A stretch of 64,000 nucleotides of DNA from Oscillospiraceae bacterium (GCA_031262405.1 JAISHS010000022.1:1-64000), one strand, 5' to 3'; counted from the first letter of the stretch, positions 10,501 through 17,707 are shown. The notes: a model not told the origin generated them from the letters alone. Program-made: numbers and translations.

Positions 10501-11804
10501 TTGAAAACGCGCTCGCGCAGGAACAAAAAAAATCCCCCGCCGTATTTGGCATTCAGCTTGTCTATTTCGCTTTTGATGGCGGAGATTATCTCCTCGTCGC
10601 CGTGGGCGCTTTTCTCCGAAAAGTCCGGCAAATCGCCCAGAACGCCGAAGAGCAAATTCGCTCCGGCGCGGGAATTGGCAAGATAATATTCCTCCAGCCT
10701 GCGCGCGAGAGTGCTGGCGCCACCCGCGCTCGTCAGCAGCGCAGAGATTACGCAGAGCGTGCGCCCGGCGGCGGGCACGCCGTCCTCAAGCTCCATGCGC
10801 GGCACGTGCGCCGGGGGCAAAAAGCGTAGGAGAAGCGCGTCGGCCATGAGCTTTACCAGCTCGAACACCGGAACGAGAAGCAAAAAGAAGGCCGGAAGCC
10901 AAGTCAGGAGAAACGCGGCAAGCGCGCTTGTAATAAGGGTCAAGAAAGAAATTGAAAAAGTATAAATCGCGCCGGAGGGGCGCTTTTCCTTCTCGCCGAG
11001 CGGCTTTATAAAGAGAAAGTGGCCGATGTGCCGCTCCCGCTCGTCAAAGGCAGAGCGGCTCATATAGAGCACGCGCTCGGCGACGCGAAGCTCGTTTACG
11101 CGCAGCTTCTTTGCAAGCTGCGCCGTGCGCCGCTTATAGTGCGCGCGGGTTTTCTCACTCATCTCGGAATAAATTCCGGCGGGGTCGGCCTTATATAACT
11201 GCTCCACGCGGTCTATGTCCTCAAGCAGCTCGGACAAATCTAGGGTAGAGAGAATTCGGAAGGAGGAAAAAAGCCGCTCGGCGGCGAGTGATGCCTCCGA
11301 CGTCAGAACGCCCTCGCCATAGAGAGAGCTTGTCTCATGCAGCAGCGCGGCGCGGAGCATCGCCGGAAGCAGATAAATCTCGCGCTCATTTAAAACATAA
11401 ACGCTCTGGCAGCCCTTGAAAAATTCGCGTGCTCGCGTCTCGGTAAGACGGCCGTCGCCTGCTCTCACGAGGCTCAGACAGAGCTCAAAGAGCACCGCTC
11501 GTCCCTTCACACAGGGCAGCTTCGCACCTAAGCGAAATTCGCCGAGGGCCTTTTGCGCCTCGCCCCGAGCTAAAAAAAAGTTGTCCAGCAGCCATTCCGC
11601 CGCCGTGGGCACGCTTTTCGCGCCGCCATATATCTTCGAGAGCTGATCGTGACGCACGGAGAGCATAGAAAGAGCACGCCTTGTCTCCCGCGCCGTACCG
11701 GAAAGGCGAGTTTTCCCCGTGGGACGCAGGAGCCTTGCCATGTTTTCGCCGTAAACGGCCAGCCCATCGTCCTCGATAGTCAGTCCATTGCCGTAAAAAG
11801 ACAT
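4569..11804 (-). CDS. Cyclic beta-1,2-glucan synthase-like GT84/GH94 protein
   Basis: A 2411-residue single protein built like NdvB/Cgs. The N-terminal part contains membrane segments at about 278-335, 658-698 and 788-831. A GT84 glycosyltransferase core has the LDEDTRL acidic motif near residue 483. A glucoamylase-like region spans about 880-1250 (GHLYNWYDT near 931; YDFSNNRSDGSRGE). The C-terminal GH94 phosphorylase-type catalytic domain carries GGDWNDGFDKVG near residue 2133, whose Asp is the expected general acid, and ends with the usual GWSWYTGAAGW segment. Known relatives make or remodel beta-1,2-glucan from UDP-glucose at the membrane. The gene stands alone, divergent from the ffh operon, with a GGAGG ribosome site before the ATG. 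The exact linkage made in this organism is inference. Confidence 0.85.
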   Translation of the reverse strand: MSFYGNGLTIEDDGLAVYGENMARLLRPTGKTRLSGTARETRRALSMLSVRHDQLSKIYGGAKSVPTAAEWLLDNFFLARGEAQKALGEFRLGAKLPCVKGRAVLFELCLSLVRAGDGRLTETRAREFFKGCQSVYVLNEREIYLLPAMLRAALLHETSSLYGEGVLTSEASLAAERLFSSFRILSTLDLSELLEDIDRVEQLYKADPAGIYSEMSEKTRAHYKRRTAQLAKKLRVNELRVAERVLYMSRSAFDERERHIGHFLFIKPLGEKEKRPSGAIYTFSISFLTLITSALAAFLLTWLPAFFLLLVPVFELVKLMADALLLRFLPPAHVPRMELEDGVPAAGRTLCVISALLTSAGGASTLARRLEEYYLANSRAGANLLFGVLGDLPDFSEKSAHGDEEIISAIKSEIDKLNAKYGGGFFLFLRERVFNERDGKYMAHERKRGAIVELARLLDGQASAANCLTGCALSLRGVRYILTLDEDTRLTPESASMLIGAMLHPLNHAVVDKKLRRVVRGHAVIQPRMATTLGSVEKSDFSRVFAGQGGSDPYGCDCSELYMDAFSSGGFAGKGIIDVRAFRECLENAVPENTVLSHDALEGAFLRGALMSDVELLDSFPSDLLSYFKRMHRWTRGDWQNTPWLGARGKALPLIERFRLFDSVRRSLFPPACLAAFLTAFFLPSRAALFVALTALLAFCARLVQAVYRNLFQDVASARLRFRSHILRGANAVFMQTLIRLLLLPYESYVCLSAAGTALWRMLVSHRNMLNWTPASAFDGVKSRALKYFAMMWPSCALGLVLLIFAPSILGETVGLIWILSPAAAYSLSQPKKKPSSKLSEEDRRYLLACASKIWSFFEEFCTASDHFLPPDNYQERPPVGLAHRSSPTNIGLCLISCLAALDLGVARRECALGILENVLATMRRLPKWNGHLYNWYDTQTLKPLHPAYVSTVDSGNLAVCLMIAREGLLELGLEKLADYCQELLEPMDFRLLYDSRRRLFSIGMDTDKGALSKSYYDLMASEARSVSFIAIARGQVPRRHWSALSRAQVAYRNRRGCVSWTGTMFEYLMPRLFFKSVRGSLIYEADRFCVDVQKRRVKKAKLPWGISESAYYSLDPGLSYRYKAHGVAALALKRGMDSEIVVSPYSSFIALPAGAGSAVANLRHLESIYPQGKYGFWDAYDFSNNRSDGSRGEIVRCAMAHHLGMSLIAIGNCLTNDLMPRRLMRVPSLSAFSCLLEEKLPLRGGVLHRREGKPPETPPRAAGIFWERRGERASWTAPTLCALSNGSYNIMLTDTGVSRARWGTLSPYYTPSDSPSNTHGLDLSLEHEGRLFSLLPSPDLGEEVKTSWEFTLYSAKFSTEYKDFRAQCTVSVSGETNGEKRRICVSPSEKLQKSARLICSFVPMLAPYNDYINHPAFYSLGLDAYELNGCYVIHRSRRGNIPECYLALASDAPMEFSARRDLIPGRGELTADCAEKLPGKLGALCAPFVCAALPLRLGAGAENAVTIAIGVGSNEREAFDAAHRILTEPNCQAGDFPAAYAKSLGMTETQVSAALDTLRALEFPQTRRSSPPTSELWRFGISGEQPIIAREIRGEEDLDAARAEMLAHNLLSALARPYDLVLITDEGGDYMRPLAATLENLRHSVGSGSAHIRILDSSQGAQLVLERSCSAAPSEQDGANVKYVMSTAQAPLSTEIPEFHWNKDNSFEFYVNSSLPPRAWSNMLTNGRFGFLATDCGTGHLWFENAREYHINRWQNDVFTCDGTEKLLISGRSAFCAPGESAKVTYGFGFAKWERALEGASIETLAFIPEDVNARVLIVSWEGAAQEISWFTDLVLGGDAFRGRNLQVEISDGVITVTSPESAFAEHPFRVCASAQFSEPVTQREAWLRGGEDNPERAADCLGLRFRAESPFILVTGCDEPETLLELLDAEIARASARDTAELWKQKFSRVRVETSIPALDRLINGWLPYQALACRLMGRCSMYQSGGAIGFRDQLQDAVNLILLDPELAKKQVRLCCAAQYEQGDVMHWWHGLPGSSRGVRTRCSDDLIWLPWALCEYIEKTGDADFCWEKTAWLVSEPLKAGERDRYETAVPSENTDTVLLHCKRALECVIERGVGAHGLLLIGGGDWNDGFDKVGEYGHGESVWLSWFFSDVARRFTDLLRRLSLNDEAFAIERAAQELGKSADAAWDGSWYLRGWFDDGTPLGSASQDACRIDSIAQSFAALNPYAAPERVSEALTSAVEQLFDRENKIVKLFTPPFVSASPSPGYIESYGAGFRENGGQYTHASVWLALALLEQNRPDEAFEIIEALLPSERELCVYQAEPYALAADVSSNPDCTGLAGWSWYTGAAGWFWRVLTENLLGLKLKDGKLSVSPKLPEALSDAPITLTVDGKTVWQQGDKGKNQGKN

Positions 11805-11900
11805 ATAGAACCTCCACTACTTTTTACTACTCTCGATAATCTTTTACAGTTTTTCCTATGTACGGCGTATTATTCAAGATTTGCTGTAAAGTAAAAAAGC

Positions 11901-11929
11901 TTGACAGCCGCGGCAATCTAGTGTATAGT
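11901..11929 (+). promoter_or_regulatory. Promoter of the ylxM-ffh operon
   Basis: TTGACA, a 17-bp spacer and TATAGT: near-perfect sigma-A promoter about 45 nt before the GTG start of ylxM, in the divergent gap facing the glucan synthase gene. Confidence 0.85.
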
Positions 11930-11973
11930 GAAGAGCACTTGGCAAATTTGCCTGTTTAATAGGAGGTTCGCGC

Positions 11974-12342
11974 GTGGCTCATAACACCTATGAGATGACA
12001 ATGCTGCTGGACTTCTACGGCCAGCTTTTAACGGAAAAGCAGCGCGAGTGCTGCGATATGTATTATAATGAGGATTTTTCCCTCGCGGAGATAGCCTCGC
12101 TTCAGAGCATAAGCCGCCAAGGCGTGCGCGACACGCTCGTGCGCGCGGAGCTGTCCCTTCGCGACACAGAGGAAAAGCTCGGATTACTAGCGCGGGAGCT
12201 GGAGCAGAGAGAAATTTTAGATTCTATGGCGACAAAGCTAAAGCAGCTCGAGCCTCTCCTGTCGGACGAGGCAAAGAAGCTGGCTCTGTCGCTGACAGAT
12301 GAACTTACAGTGCTGAGCAAGAGGTTGGGATATGGCGTTTGA
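11974..12342 (+). CDS. ylxM: YlxM/p13-type putative DNA-binding protein
   Basis: 122 residues, the small helix-turn-helix protein usually encoded just before ffh in Firmicutes. The recognisable segment is LTEKQRECCDMYYNEDFSLA followed by an HTH at about 25-55 (EIASLQSISRQGVRDTLVRAE), and then a Glu/Leu-rich coiled helix to the end. The start is GTG at 11974, 7 nt after AGGAGGT. Its stop overlaps the ffh start by 11 nt, so the two are probably translationally coupled. In streptococci the orthologue modulates the SRP pathway; the role here is inferred from family and position. Confidence 0.9.
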   Translation: MAHNTYEMTMLLDFYGQLLTEKQRECCDMYYNEDFSLAEIASLQSISRQGVRDTLVRAELSLRDTEEKLGLLARELEQREILDSMATKLKQLEPLLSDEAKKLALSLTDELTVLSKRLGYGV

Positions 12343-13666
12343 GAGTCTCTCAGAAAAATTATCTGCCGCTTTCAAGAAGCTTCGCGGCAAGGGACGCCTG
12401 ACCGAGGCGGACGTAAAGGAGGCCATGCGCGAGGTGCGCCTGGCTCTCTTAGAGGCGGACGTCAGCTACAAGGTCGTCAAGGACTTCGTCAAAAAAGTCA
12501 GCGAGCGCGCCACGGGCAGCGACGTTCTGGACAGTCTCTCCCCGGCGCAGACGGTCATAAAAATCGTCAACGAGGAGCTAATCTCTCTCATGGGCGGCGC
12601 GGGCGCGAAGCTGAATATCTCGTCAAAGTCGCCGAGCGTCGTAATGCTCGTCGGCTTGCAGGGCGCGGGCAAGACCACTAACGGCGCAAAGCTTGCGGGG
12701 CTCATGAAAAAACAGAGCAAGAGGCCTCTGCTCGTCGCCTGCGACGTATATCGCCCGGCGGCGATAAAGCAGCTCGAGACCGTCGGCGAAAAGCTCGGCA
12801 TCCCGGTCTTTCAGATGGGTCAGGCAGACCCCGTCGCGATCGCCAAGGCCGCAATCGAACACGCCAAGCGCAACGGAAACGACCTTGTCTTTCTCGACAC
12901 GGCGGGCAGACTCCATATAGACGAAAAGCTCATGGACGAGCTCAAGGCCATCAAGGCGGCGACAAGCCCGGCAGAGATTATGCTGGTTGTCGACGCGATG
13001 ACAGGGCAGGACGCCGTGAACGCGGCGAGTGCCTTCGACGAGGCTCTGGGCATAGACGGCATACTCATGACGAAGCTCGACGGCGACGCCAGAGGCGGCG
13101 CGGCGCTGAGCGTTCGCGCGGTTACGGGCAAGCCCATAAAGTTCACCGGCACCGGCGAAAAGCTCGACAATATCGAGCCCTTTTATCCAGAGCGAATGGC
13201 GTCGCGAATTCTGGGCATGGGCGACGTGCTGACGCTAATCGAGAAGGCAGAAGCCAGCTTCGACGAGAAAAAAGCCCTCAAAATGGCGGAGAAGATGAAA
13301 AAAAATCAGCTCACCTTTGAGGACTATCTCGACCAGCTCCAGTCGCTAAAAAGCATGGGCGACATTAAGGACATCGCGGCAATGCTGCCCGGAATGGACT
13401 CCAAGGCGCTCAAGGGCGCGAAGGTAGACGAGGGCGCGATAAGCCGCACCGAGGCGATAATCCGCTCCATGACCCCCCATGAGCGGGCAAATCCGCAGGT
13501 ACTAAACGGCAGCCGCAAGCGGCGCATTGCCGCCGGAAGCGGCGTCACAGTCGTGGACGTCAACCGCCTCATCAAGCAGTTTGAAATGATGCGCGGCATG
13601 GCAAAGCAGATGACCGCCGGGGGTAAAAAGGCCAAGCGTATGCAAAAGGGTATGTTCCCGTTTTAA
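12332..13666 (+). CDS. ffh: Signal recognition particle GTPase Ffh (SRP54)
   Basis: 444 residues. The protein subunit of SRP binds signal sequences at the ribosome and docks with FtsY. It shows the N domain (1-85), a G domain with the P-loop GLQGAGKTT near 108, DTAGR near 188 and TKLDGDARGG near 248, and a C-terminal methionine-rich M domain (about 325-440), which binds SRP RNA and the signal peptide. Length matches the family. The SRP RNA gene is also in this window at 53.1 kb. The gene is followed by the MITE-like element before rpsP rather than directly by rpsP. Confidence 0.97.
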   Translation: MAFESLSEKLSAAFKKLRGKGRLTEADVKEAMREVRLALLEADVSYKVVKDFVKKVSERATGSDVLDSLSPAQTVIKIVNEELISLMGGAGAKLNISSKSPSVVMLVGLQGAGKTTNGAKLAGLMKKQSKRPLLVACDVYRPAAIKQLETVGEKLGIPVFQMGQADPVAIAKAAIEHAKRNGNDLVFLDTAGRLHIDEKLMDELKAIKAATSPAEIMLVVDAMTGQDAVNAASAFDEALGIDGILMTKLDGDARGGAALSVRAVTGKPIKFTGTGEKLDNIEPFYPERMASRILGMGDVLTLIEKAEASFDEKKALKMAEKMKKNQLTFEDYLDQLQSLKSMGDIKDIAAMLPGMDSKALKGAKVDEGAISRTEAIIRSMTPHERANPQVLNGSRKRRIAAGSGVTVVDVNRLIKQFEMMRGMAKQMTAGGKKAKRMQKGMFPF

Positions 13667-13669
13667 TTG

Positions 13670-13833
13670 AAGGAACCTCTGATTAAATCAACTGTGGCGC
13701 GGACAGCGGATATTTTTCCGCCATACTTCACAAAAAGCCTCGTGAATACATCCAGTATTCACTGCGTTTTTTATCTCGTCTGACGAAAAAATTTCTCGTT
13801 GCCGCATCCACGCGACTTAATCAGAACTTCCTT
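13670..13833. mobile_element. MITE-like inverted-repeat element between ffh and rpsP
   Basis: 164 bp bounded by imperfect inverted repeats: the left end AAGGAACCTCTGATTAAATC and the reverse complement of the right end AAGGAAGTTCTGATTAAGTC agree at 17 of 20 positions, and the match continues weakly to about 33 bp. Internal palindromes are present (GAATA..TATTC near 13743-13760). It has no ORF, so it could only move with a transposase supplied in trans. It starts 4 nt after the ffh stop. Its right end abuts a TATAAT-like sequence at 13833 that may now serve rpsP. I could not define a target-site duplication. Confidence 0.65.
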
Positions 13834-13887
13834 ATAATTATAGAGAGACGGGGGAGAGCTTTCCCCTTGACAATGGAGGTGAAACAG

Positions 13888-14124
13888 ATGGTAAAGATCA
13901 GACTTCGCAGGATGGGCGCAAAGAAAAATCCCTATTACAGGATCGTTGTTGCGGACTCCCGCAGCCCGCGCGACGGCAGATTTATCGAGGAGATCGGCGC
14001 ATACGACCCCCTCACGAATCCCGCCACAGTGACGGTCAATTCAGAGCGCGCCAAGTATTGGCTCTCTCAGGGCGCTCAGCCGACCGAGACAGTCAGAGCT
14101 CTTCTGAAGAAGATTGACAATTAA
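13888..14124 (+). CDS. rpsP: Ribosomal protein bS16
   Basis: 78 residues, the small-subunit protein S16, with the family N-terminus [18 protein letters not shown]. The start is ATG at 13888 because GGAGGT lies 7 nt upstream; in-frame codons further upstream (TTG 13867, ATG 13873) would add residues not found in S16. The last two codons and the stop (GAC AAT TAA) are part of a 7-nt tandem array that continues past the gene to 14139. It is part of the ffh-rpsP-khpA-rimM-trmD operon. Confidence 0.97.
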   Translation: MVKIRLRRMGAKKNPYYRIVVADSRSPRDGRFIEEIGAYDPLTNPATVTVNSERAKYWLSQGAQPTETVRALLKKIDN

Positions 14125-14139
14125 CAATTGACAATTAAG
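14113..14139. repeat. 7-nt tandem array (AATTGAC class) at the rpsP stop
   Basis: ATTGAC, AATTAAC, AATTGAC and AATTAAG follow each other without gaps. The second heptamer contains the TAA stop of rpsP. The same heptamers occur at 19965, 20076-20110, 34551-34585, 40069 and 56572. Confidence 0.8.
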
Positions 14140-14249
14140 ACGAAGAGCGGATATTAGCCAGTGAAGAGATTTTAGCAAAGCAGAGTAGTCAAATAAGATA
14201 ATTCTCACGGAAAAGCGCGGGAATTTCGCGCGGTAGGAGAGCACCGGAC

Positions 14250-14480
14250 ATGAAAGAGCTTTTGACATTTATTGCGCAAAACCTTGTGGACACGCCCGAA
14301 GAGGTTAAGGTTACCGAGCGGGAGGAGCACGGGGAAACAGTTTTCGAAGTCCGCGTGGCGGACTCAGACATGGGCAAAATCATCGGACGTCAGGGGCGGA
14401 TAGTCAAAGAAATCCGCATCCTCATGCGCTCCGTAGCCCAGAGACAGGGGAAAAAGGTGTCCGTGGAAATCATGGACTAG
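14250..14480 (+). CDS. khpA: KH-domain RNA-binding protein KhpA
   Basis: 76-residue protein made of one KH domain, with the GxxG loop seen as GKIIGRQGR at about residues 43-51. KhpA (YlqC) forms a complex with KhpB/Jag and binds many RNAs, affecting cell division and sRNA regulation in Gram-positive bacteria. An AGGAGA ribosome site precedes the ATG. The place between rpsP and rimM is the usual Firmicutes order. The 125-nt gap from rpsP holds the heptamer array and AT-rich sequence with no further feature seen. Confidence 0.95.
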   Translation: MKELLTFIAQNLVDTPEEVKVTEREEHGETVFEVRVADSDMGKIIGRQGRIVKEIRILMRSVAQRQGKKVSVEIMD

Positions 14481-14481
14481 C

Positions 14482-14509
14482 ATTAGGGAGGCGTGATGAG
14501 CCTCCCTAA
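14482..14509. other. Hairpin between khpA and rimM
   Basis: ATTAGGGAGGC pairs perfectly with GCCTCCCTAAT around a 7-nt loop, starting immediately after the khpA stop. No T-run follows, so it is more likely an mRNA processing or stability hairpin, or a weak terminator, within the operon. Confidence 0.6.
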
Positions 14510-14552
14510 TACTGCAATTTGAAACGAAAATCGCGGCGTTGGAGAATCTTTA

Positions 14553-15035
14553 ATGCAAAATTATCTTGAGGCGGGAAAAATCGTCAATACCCACGGCATA
14601 CGCGGCGAGCTTAGAATCGAGCCTTGGGTGGATAGCGCCGAGTTTCTCGGCGGCTTTAGCCGCCTGTTTATAGATGGCGCGCCGTATAAACTCCTCGGCA
14701 GTCGGGTGCACAAGAGCTTCCTGCTGGCAAGTCTCGAGGGCGTTGACGACATTAACCGCGCAATGGTTCTCAAGGGCAAAACGGTCTATATCGACAAGTC
14801 CGAGGCAAAGCTGCCCGAGGGGGGCTTTTTCCTTGAGGACATTATCGGTGCGAGCGTCGTCACCGAGAGCGGGGACGAGCTGGGCAAACTCGCAGAAATC
14901 CTGCCCGCTCCTGCGGCGAACGTCTATATTGTCCGCGGCGACCGCGAGATTCTTATTCCGGCGGTGCCGGAGTTTATACTGAAAACCGATGTGGACGCGG
15001 GAGTTATTACCGTGCGCCTAATTGACGGGATGTGA
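14553..15035 (+). CDS. rimM: Ribosome maturation factor RimM
   Basis: 160 residues; assists maturation of the 30S head near uS19 and 16S helices. The N-terminal RimM beta-barrel begins YLEAGKIVNTHGIRGELRI, and the C-terminal PRC-barrel domain (about 90-160) contains GFFLEDIIGASVVTESGDELG and the terminal ILIPAVPEFI stretch. It stands between khpA and trmD as usual; trmD begins within a few nucleotides of its stop. Confidence 0.96.
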   Translation: MQNYLEAGKIVNTHGIRGELRIEPWVDSAEFLGGFSRLFIDGAPYKLLGSRVHKSFLLASLEGVDDINRAMVLKGKTVYIDKSEAKLPEGGFFLEDIIGASVVTESGDELGKLAEILPAPAANVYIVRGDREILIPAVPEFILKTDVDAGVITVRLIDGM

Positions 15036-15039
15036 AGCT

Positions 15040-15912
15040 TTGGAGGACGGGGAAAAGAAAAATCCGCTGCTGCGGATCGACATATTGACGCTGTTCCCGG
15101 ACAGTATGCGCGCCGTCCTGGGCGAGAGTATCTTGGGCAGAGCAGCCCAGAAGGATATTATTGAGATAAATTGTATCCAAATTCGCGAATTCACCCACAA
15201 TAAGCAGGGTCAGGTCGACGACTATACCTATGGCGGGGGCTGGGGCTGCGTGATGATGGCGCAGCCGCTAAAGAGCGCTCTGGACTTCGCGCGCGAGAGC
15301 GCGGCGGGGCGAAAAACCCGCATCATTTACCTCTCGCCGCAGGGAAAACGCTTCGACCAGCAAAAGGCGCGGCAGCTCTTGCGCGATTTTGACCATCTCG
15401 TGCTCATATGCGGCCACTATGAGGGCGTCGACGAGCGATTCATCGAAGCCTGCGTCGACGAGGAAATCTCCGTCGGCGACTATGTCCTGACGGGCGGGGA
15501 AATCCCCGCGATGCTTCTTGCCGACTGCGTCTGCCGGATGGTACCGGGGGTGCTCTCGAGCGAGGAGTGCTTCACCGGCGAGAGCCACTGGGACGGCCTC
15601 TTGGAGTACCCGCAGTACACCCGCCCGGAGGTCTGGGAGGGGCTGGCCGTGCCGGACATTCTGCGCAGCGGGCACCACGCGAACGTGGCAAAATGGCGGC
15701 GCAAGCAGTCAATTTTGCGCACAAAGGCTCGCCGCCCGGACCTCTTTGAGAAGCTTGTTTTCACGGAAAAGTCCGATATAAAGCTGCTCGCGGAAATCGA
15801 AGCCGAAACTGAAGCCGAGACCGCGGCTGAGTTTGAAATCGAGATGGAGGCTGAAATTGAGTCCGCGCTCGAAGCCGAGGCACATGGGGAATCTGGATAT
15901 GGAGCTGACTGA
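15040..15912 (+). CDS. trmD: tRNA (guanine37-N1)-methyltransferase with acidic tail
   Basis: Methylates G37 of tRNAs reading CNN/UNN-type codons using S-adenosylmethionine. The SPOUT trefoil-knot signatures are visible: ICGHYEGVDERFIE and ISVGDYVLTGGE, and the N-terminus RIDILTLFPDSM. The body ends near residue 245; the remaining ~43 residues are a low-complexity Glu/Ala/Thr tail (about 15780-15912) unusual for TrmD. The start is uncertain: TTG at 15040 is chosen as the first in-frame candidate after the rimM stop, TTG at 15022 is the alternative, and neither has a strong ribosome site. rplS, which normally follows trmD, is absent; rsmA overlaps the 3' end instead. Confidence 0.95.
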   Translation: MEDGEKKNPLLRIDILTLFPDSMRAVLGESILGRAAQKDIIEINCIQIREFTHNKQGQVDDYTYGGGWGCVMMAQPLKSALDFARESAAGRKTRIIYLSPQGKRFDQQKARQLLRDFDHLVLICGHYEGVDERFIEACVDEEISVGDYVLTGGEIPAMLLADCVCRMVPGVLSSEECFTGESHWDGLLEYPQYTRPEVWEGLAVPDILRSGHHANVAKWRRKQSILRTKARRPDLFEKLVFTEKSDIKLLAEIEAETEAETAAEFEIEMEAEIESALEAEAHGESGYGAD

Positions 15913-16753
15913 TTTCGCTACAATTCGCGAGCTGCTCGCGAGGCACGGCTTTCACTTTTCAAAATCGCTGGGACAAAACTTCTTAACGGCGGCTTGGGTG
16001 CCGGAGCGAATAGCGGATGAGGCTGGGCTTGATAAGTCAACCGGCGTTCTTGAGATCGGACCCGGAATCGGAAGTCTCACCCAGGCGCTCTCACGCCACG
16101 CGGGAAGGGTCGTCGCCCTCGAGCTGGATAGACGGCTGGAGCCTATATTAAATGAATCACTCGCGGGATTGGATAATATTGAGATTTTATTCTCCGATCT
16201 GTTGAAAACAGACCTGCCCGCGCTGGTACGCGACCGCTTTTCGGGACTGCGCCCCGTGGTCTGCGCGAACCTGCCGTACAATATAACAAGCCCCGCAATC
16301 TCCGCGCTCATCGAGGCGGGCTGCTTTGCAGACCTAACCGTCATGGTGCAGCGCGAGGTCGCGCGGCGTATCTGCGCGAAGCCCGGAAAACCCGAATACG
16401 GCGCCTTCGGGGTCTATGTCAATTGGCACACGGAGCCTCAAATCCTCTTCGACGTGCCGCCGAACTGCTTTATGCCGCGCCCGAAGGTAACGTCGTCGGT
16501 GCTGCGGCTCACGCCGCGAAGCGCCCCTCCGGCGCAGGTTTCGGACGAAAAGCTGTTCTTCCGAATAGTCAGGGCTTCGTTCAACCAGCGGCGCAAAACG
16601 CTGGAAAACGCCCTCGCCTCGGGTCTGCCGGAGTTTTCAAAACCGGTACTGCACGAGACGATTGTCGCCCTCGGTCTGGGCGAGAAAATTCGCGGCGAGG
16701 CTCTCGCAATCGCGCAATTCGCGCTTTTGGCGAATGCGCTAGCCGAACTATAG
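15899..16753 (+). CDS. rsmA: 16S rRNA (A1518/A1519) dimethyltransferase
   Basis: 284 residues from the ATG at 15899, which follows GGGGA by 7 nt and gives the typical N-terminus MELTDFATIRELLARHGF; an in-frame ATG at 15884 is the alternative. KsgA/RsmA dimethylates two adjacent adenines in the 3' hairpin of 16S rRNA. Family motifs are KSLGQNFL near residue 22, GPGIGSLT (SAM-binding motif I) near 53 and NLPYNITS (catalytic motif IV) near 124. It overlaps the acidic 3' tail of trmD by 14 nt. Two GC/AT hairpins follow its stop before proB. Confidence 0.95.
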   Translation: MELTDFATIRELLARHGFHFSKSLGQNFLTAAWVPERIADEAGLDKSTGVLEIGPGIGSLTQALSRHAGRVVALELDRRLEPILNESLAGLDNIEILFSDLLKTDLPALVRDRFSGLRPVVCANLPYNITSPAISALIEAGCFADLTVMVQREVARRICAKPGKPEYGAFGVYVNWHTEPQILFDVPPNCFMPRPKVTSSVLRLTPRSAPPAQVSDEKLFFRIVRASFNQRRKTLENALASGLPEFSKPVLHETIVALGLGEKIRGEALAIAQFALLANALAEL

Positions 16754-16762
16754 CGAAGTATG

Positions 16763-16792
16763 TCGGAGAATTTTCCGCCCGCAATTCTCCGA
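16763..16792. terminator. Hairpin after rsmA
   Basis: TCGGAGAATT and AATTCTCCGA form a perfect 10-bp stem around a 10-nt loop. A second, weaker hairpin (ATTTCCCA..TGGGAAAT) lies at about 16801-16842. Neither has a clear T-run, so termination before proB is probable but not certain. Confidence 0.5.
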
Positions 16793-16876
16793 ACCGGCGA
16801 TTTCCCATCATTTCCAATATTTCCGGATTTTCTTGGGAAATGCCTATATCCTAAAATTCTAATGTGGTGAAGAGAA

Positions 16877-17707
16877 ATGTCTCAAACAGATAAAAAACCC
16901 TCCGGCAAGAGAATAGTCGTCAAGGTCGGCACCTCCACCCTCACGCGGGAGGGCGGAAAAATCAATCTGCGCAGCTTCGATTTGATAGCGCGGGTGCTCT
17001 CCGACGTGCACAACATGGGACACGAGATTATTCTGGTGTCCTCGGGTGCAATCGCGGTCGGCGCGCACAAGCTCAGCATGGAAAAACGGCCGGAGACGCT
17101 GGAGCAAAAGCAGGCGGCGGCGTCCGTCGGCCAGTGCGAGCTGATGCACCTCTACGACAAATTTTTCGGCGAGTACGGCAAGACCGTGGGACAGATTCTG
17201 CTCAGCGGCGACGACGTCGACGATGAGGAGATCAGCCGCAACCTCATAAATACCTTCGACTCGCTCCTCAAGCTCGGCGTAATTCCGATCGTCAACGAAA
17301 ACGACTCCGTCAGCTTCGCCGAAATCGAGACCCACGCGGAGGGGCACAAGGTGCTCGGCGACAATGACAAGCTCTCGGCGGTCGTCGCGGCGCTCTGCGA
17401 CGCGCAGCTGCTGGTCATGTTCTCCGATATCGACGGCCTCTACGACGGCGACCCCAAGGGCGAGGAAAAGCCCCGCCTAATCCGCGAGGTGCGCGTCATC
17501 GACGACGACATAACGTCTATCGCCGGGGGCACGGGCACGAGCCGGGGAACCGGCGGCATGATTACGAAGCTGCAGGCCGCGCGGCTGACACAGAGCCGCG
17601 GCATTGATATGATAATTACCAACGGCTCCGCGCCCGAAAAGCTCTATGACATAGTCGAGGGAAAGAGCGTCGGAACCCTCTTCGTGGGAAAGAAGGTAGC
17701 AAGATGA
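16877..17707 (+). CDS. proB: Glutamate 5-kinase
   Basis: 276 residues; phosphorylates glutamate in the first step of proline synthesis. Amino-acid kinase motifs are KVGTSTLT near residue 16, ILVSSGAIAVG near 52, VNENDSV near 140 and GTGTSRGTGGMITKLQAA near 216. It ends without the C-terminal PUA domain found in E. coli ProB, so it is the short form. Its stop overlaps the proA start by 4 nt (ATGA). Confidence 0.96.
   Translation: MSQTDKKPSGKRIVVKVGTSTLTREGGKINLRSFDLIARVLSDVHNMGHEIILVSSGAIAVGAHKLSMEKRPETLEQKQAAASVGQCELMHLYDKFFGEYGKTVGQILLSGDDVDDEEISRNLINTFDSLLKLGVIPIVNENDSVSFAEIETHAEGHKVLGDNDKLSAVVAALCDAQLLVMFSDIDGLYDGDPKGEEKPRLIREVRVIDDDITSIAGGTGTSRGTGGMITKLQAARLTQSRGIDMIITNGSAPEKLYDIVEGKSVGTLFVGKKVAR

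Noticed and set aside
13867-13887. Upstream in-frame starts for rpsP
   Set aside because: The ribosome site GGAGGT would be within the coding region and the extra residues are absent from S16 proteins.
16763-16842. Possible riboswitch before proB
   Set aside because: Only two simple hairpins are seen; no conserved T-box, SAM or other motif could be recognised.
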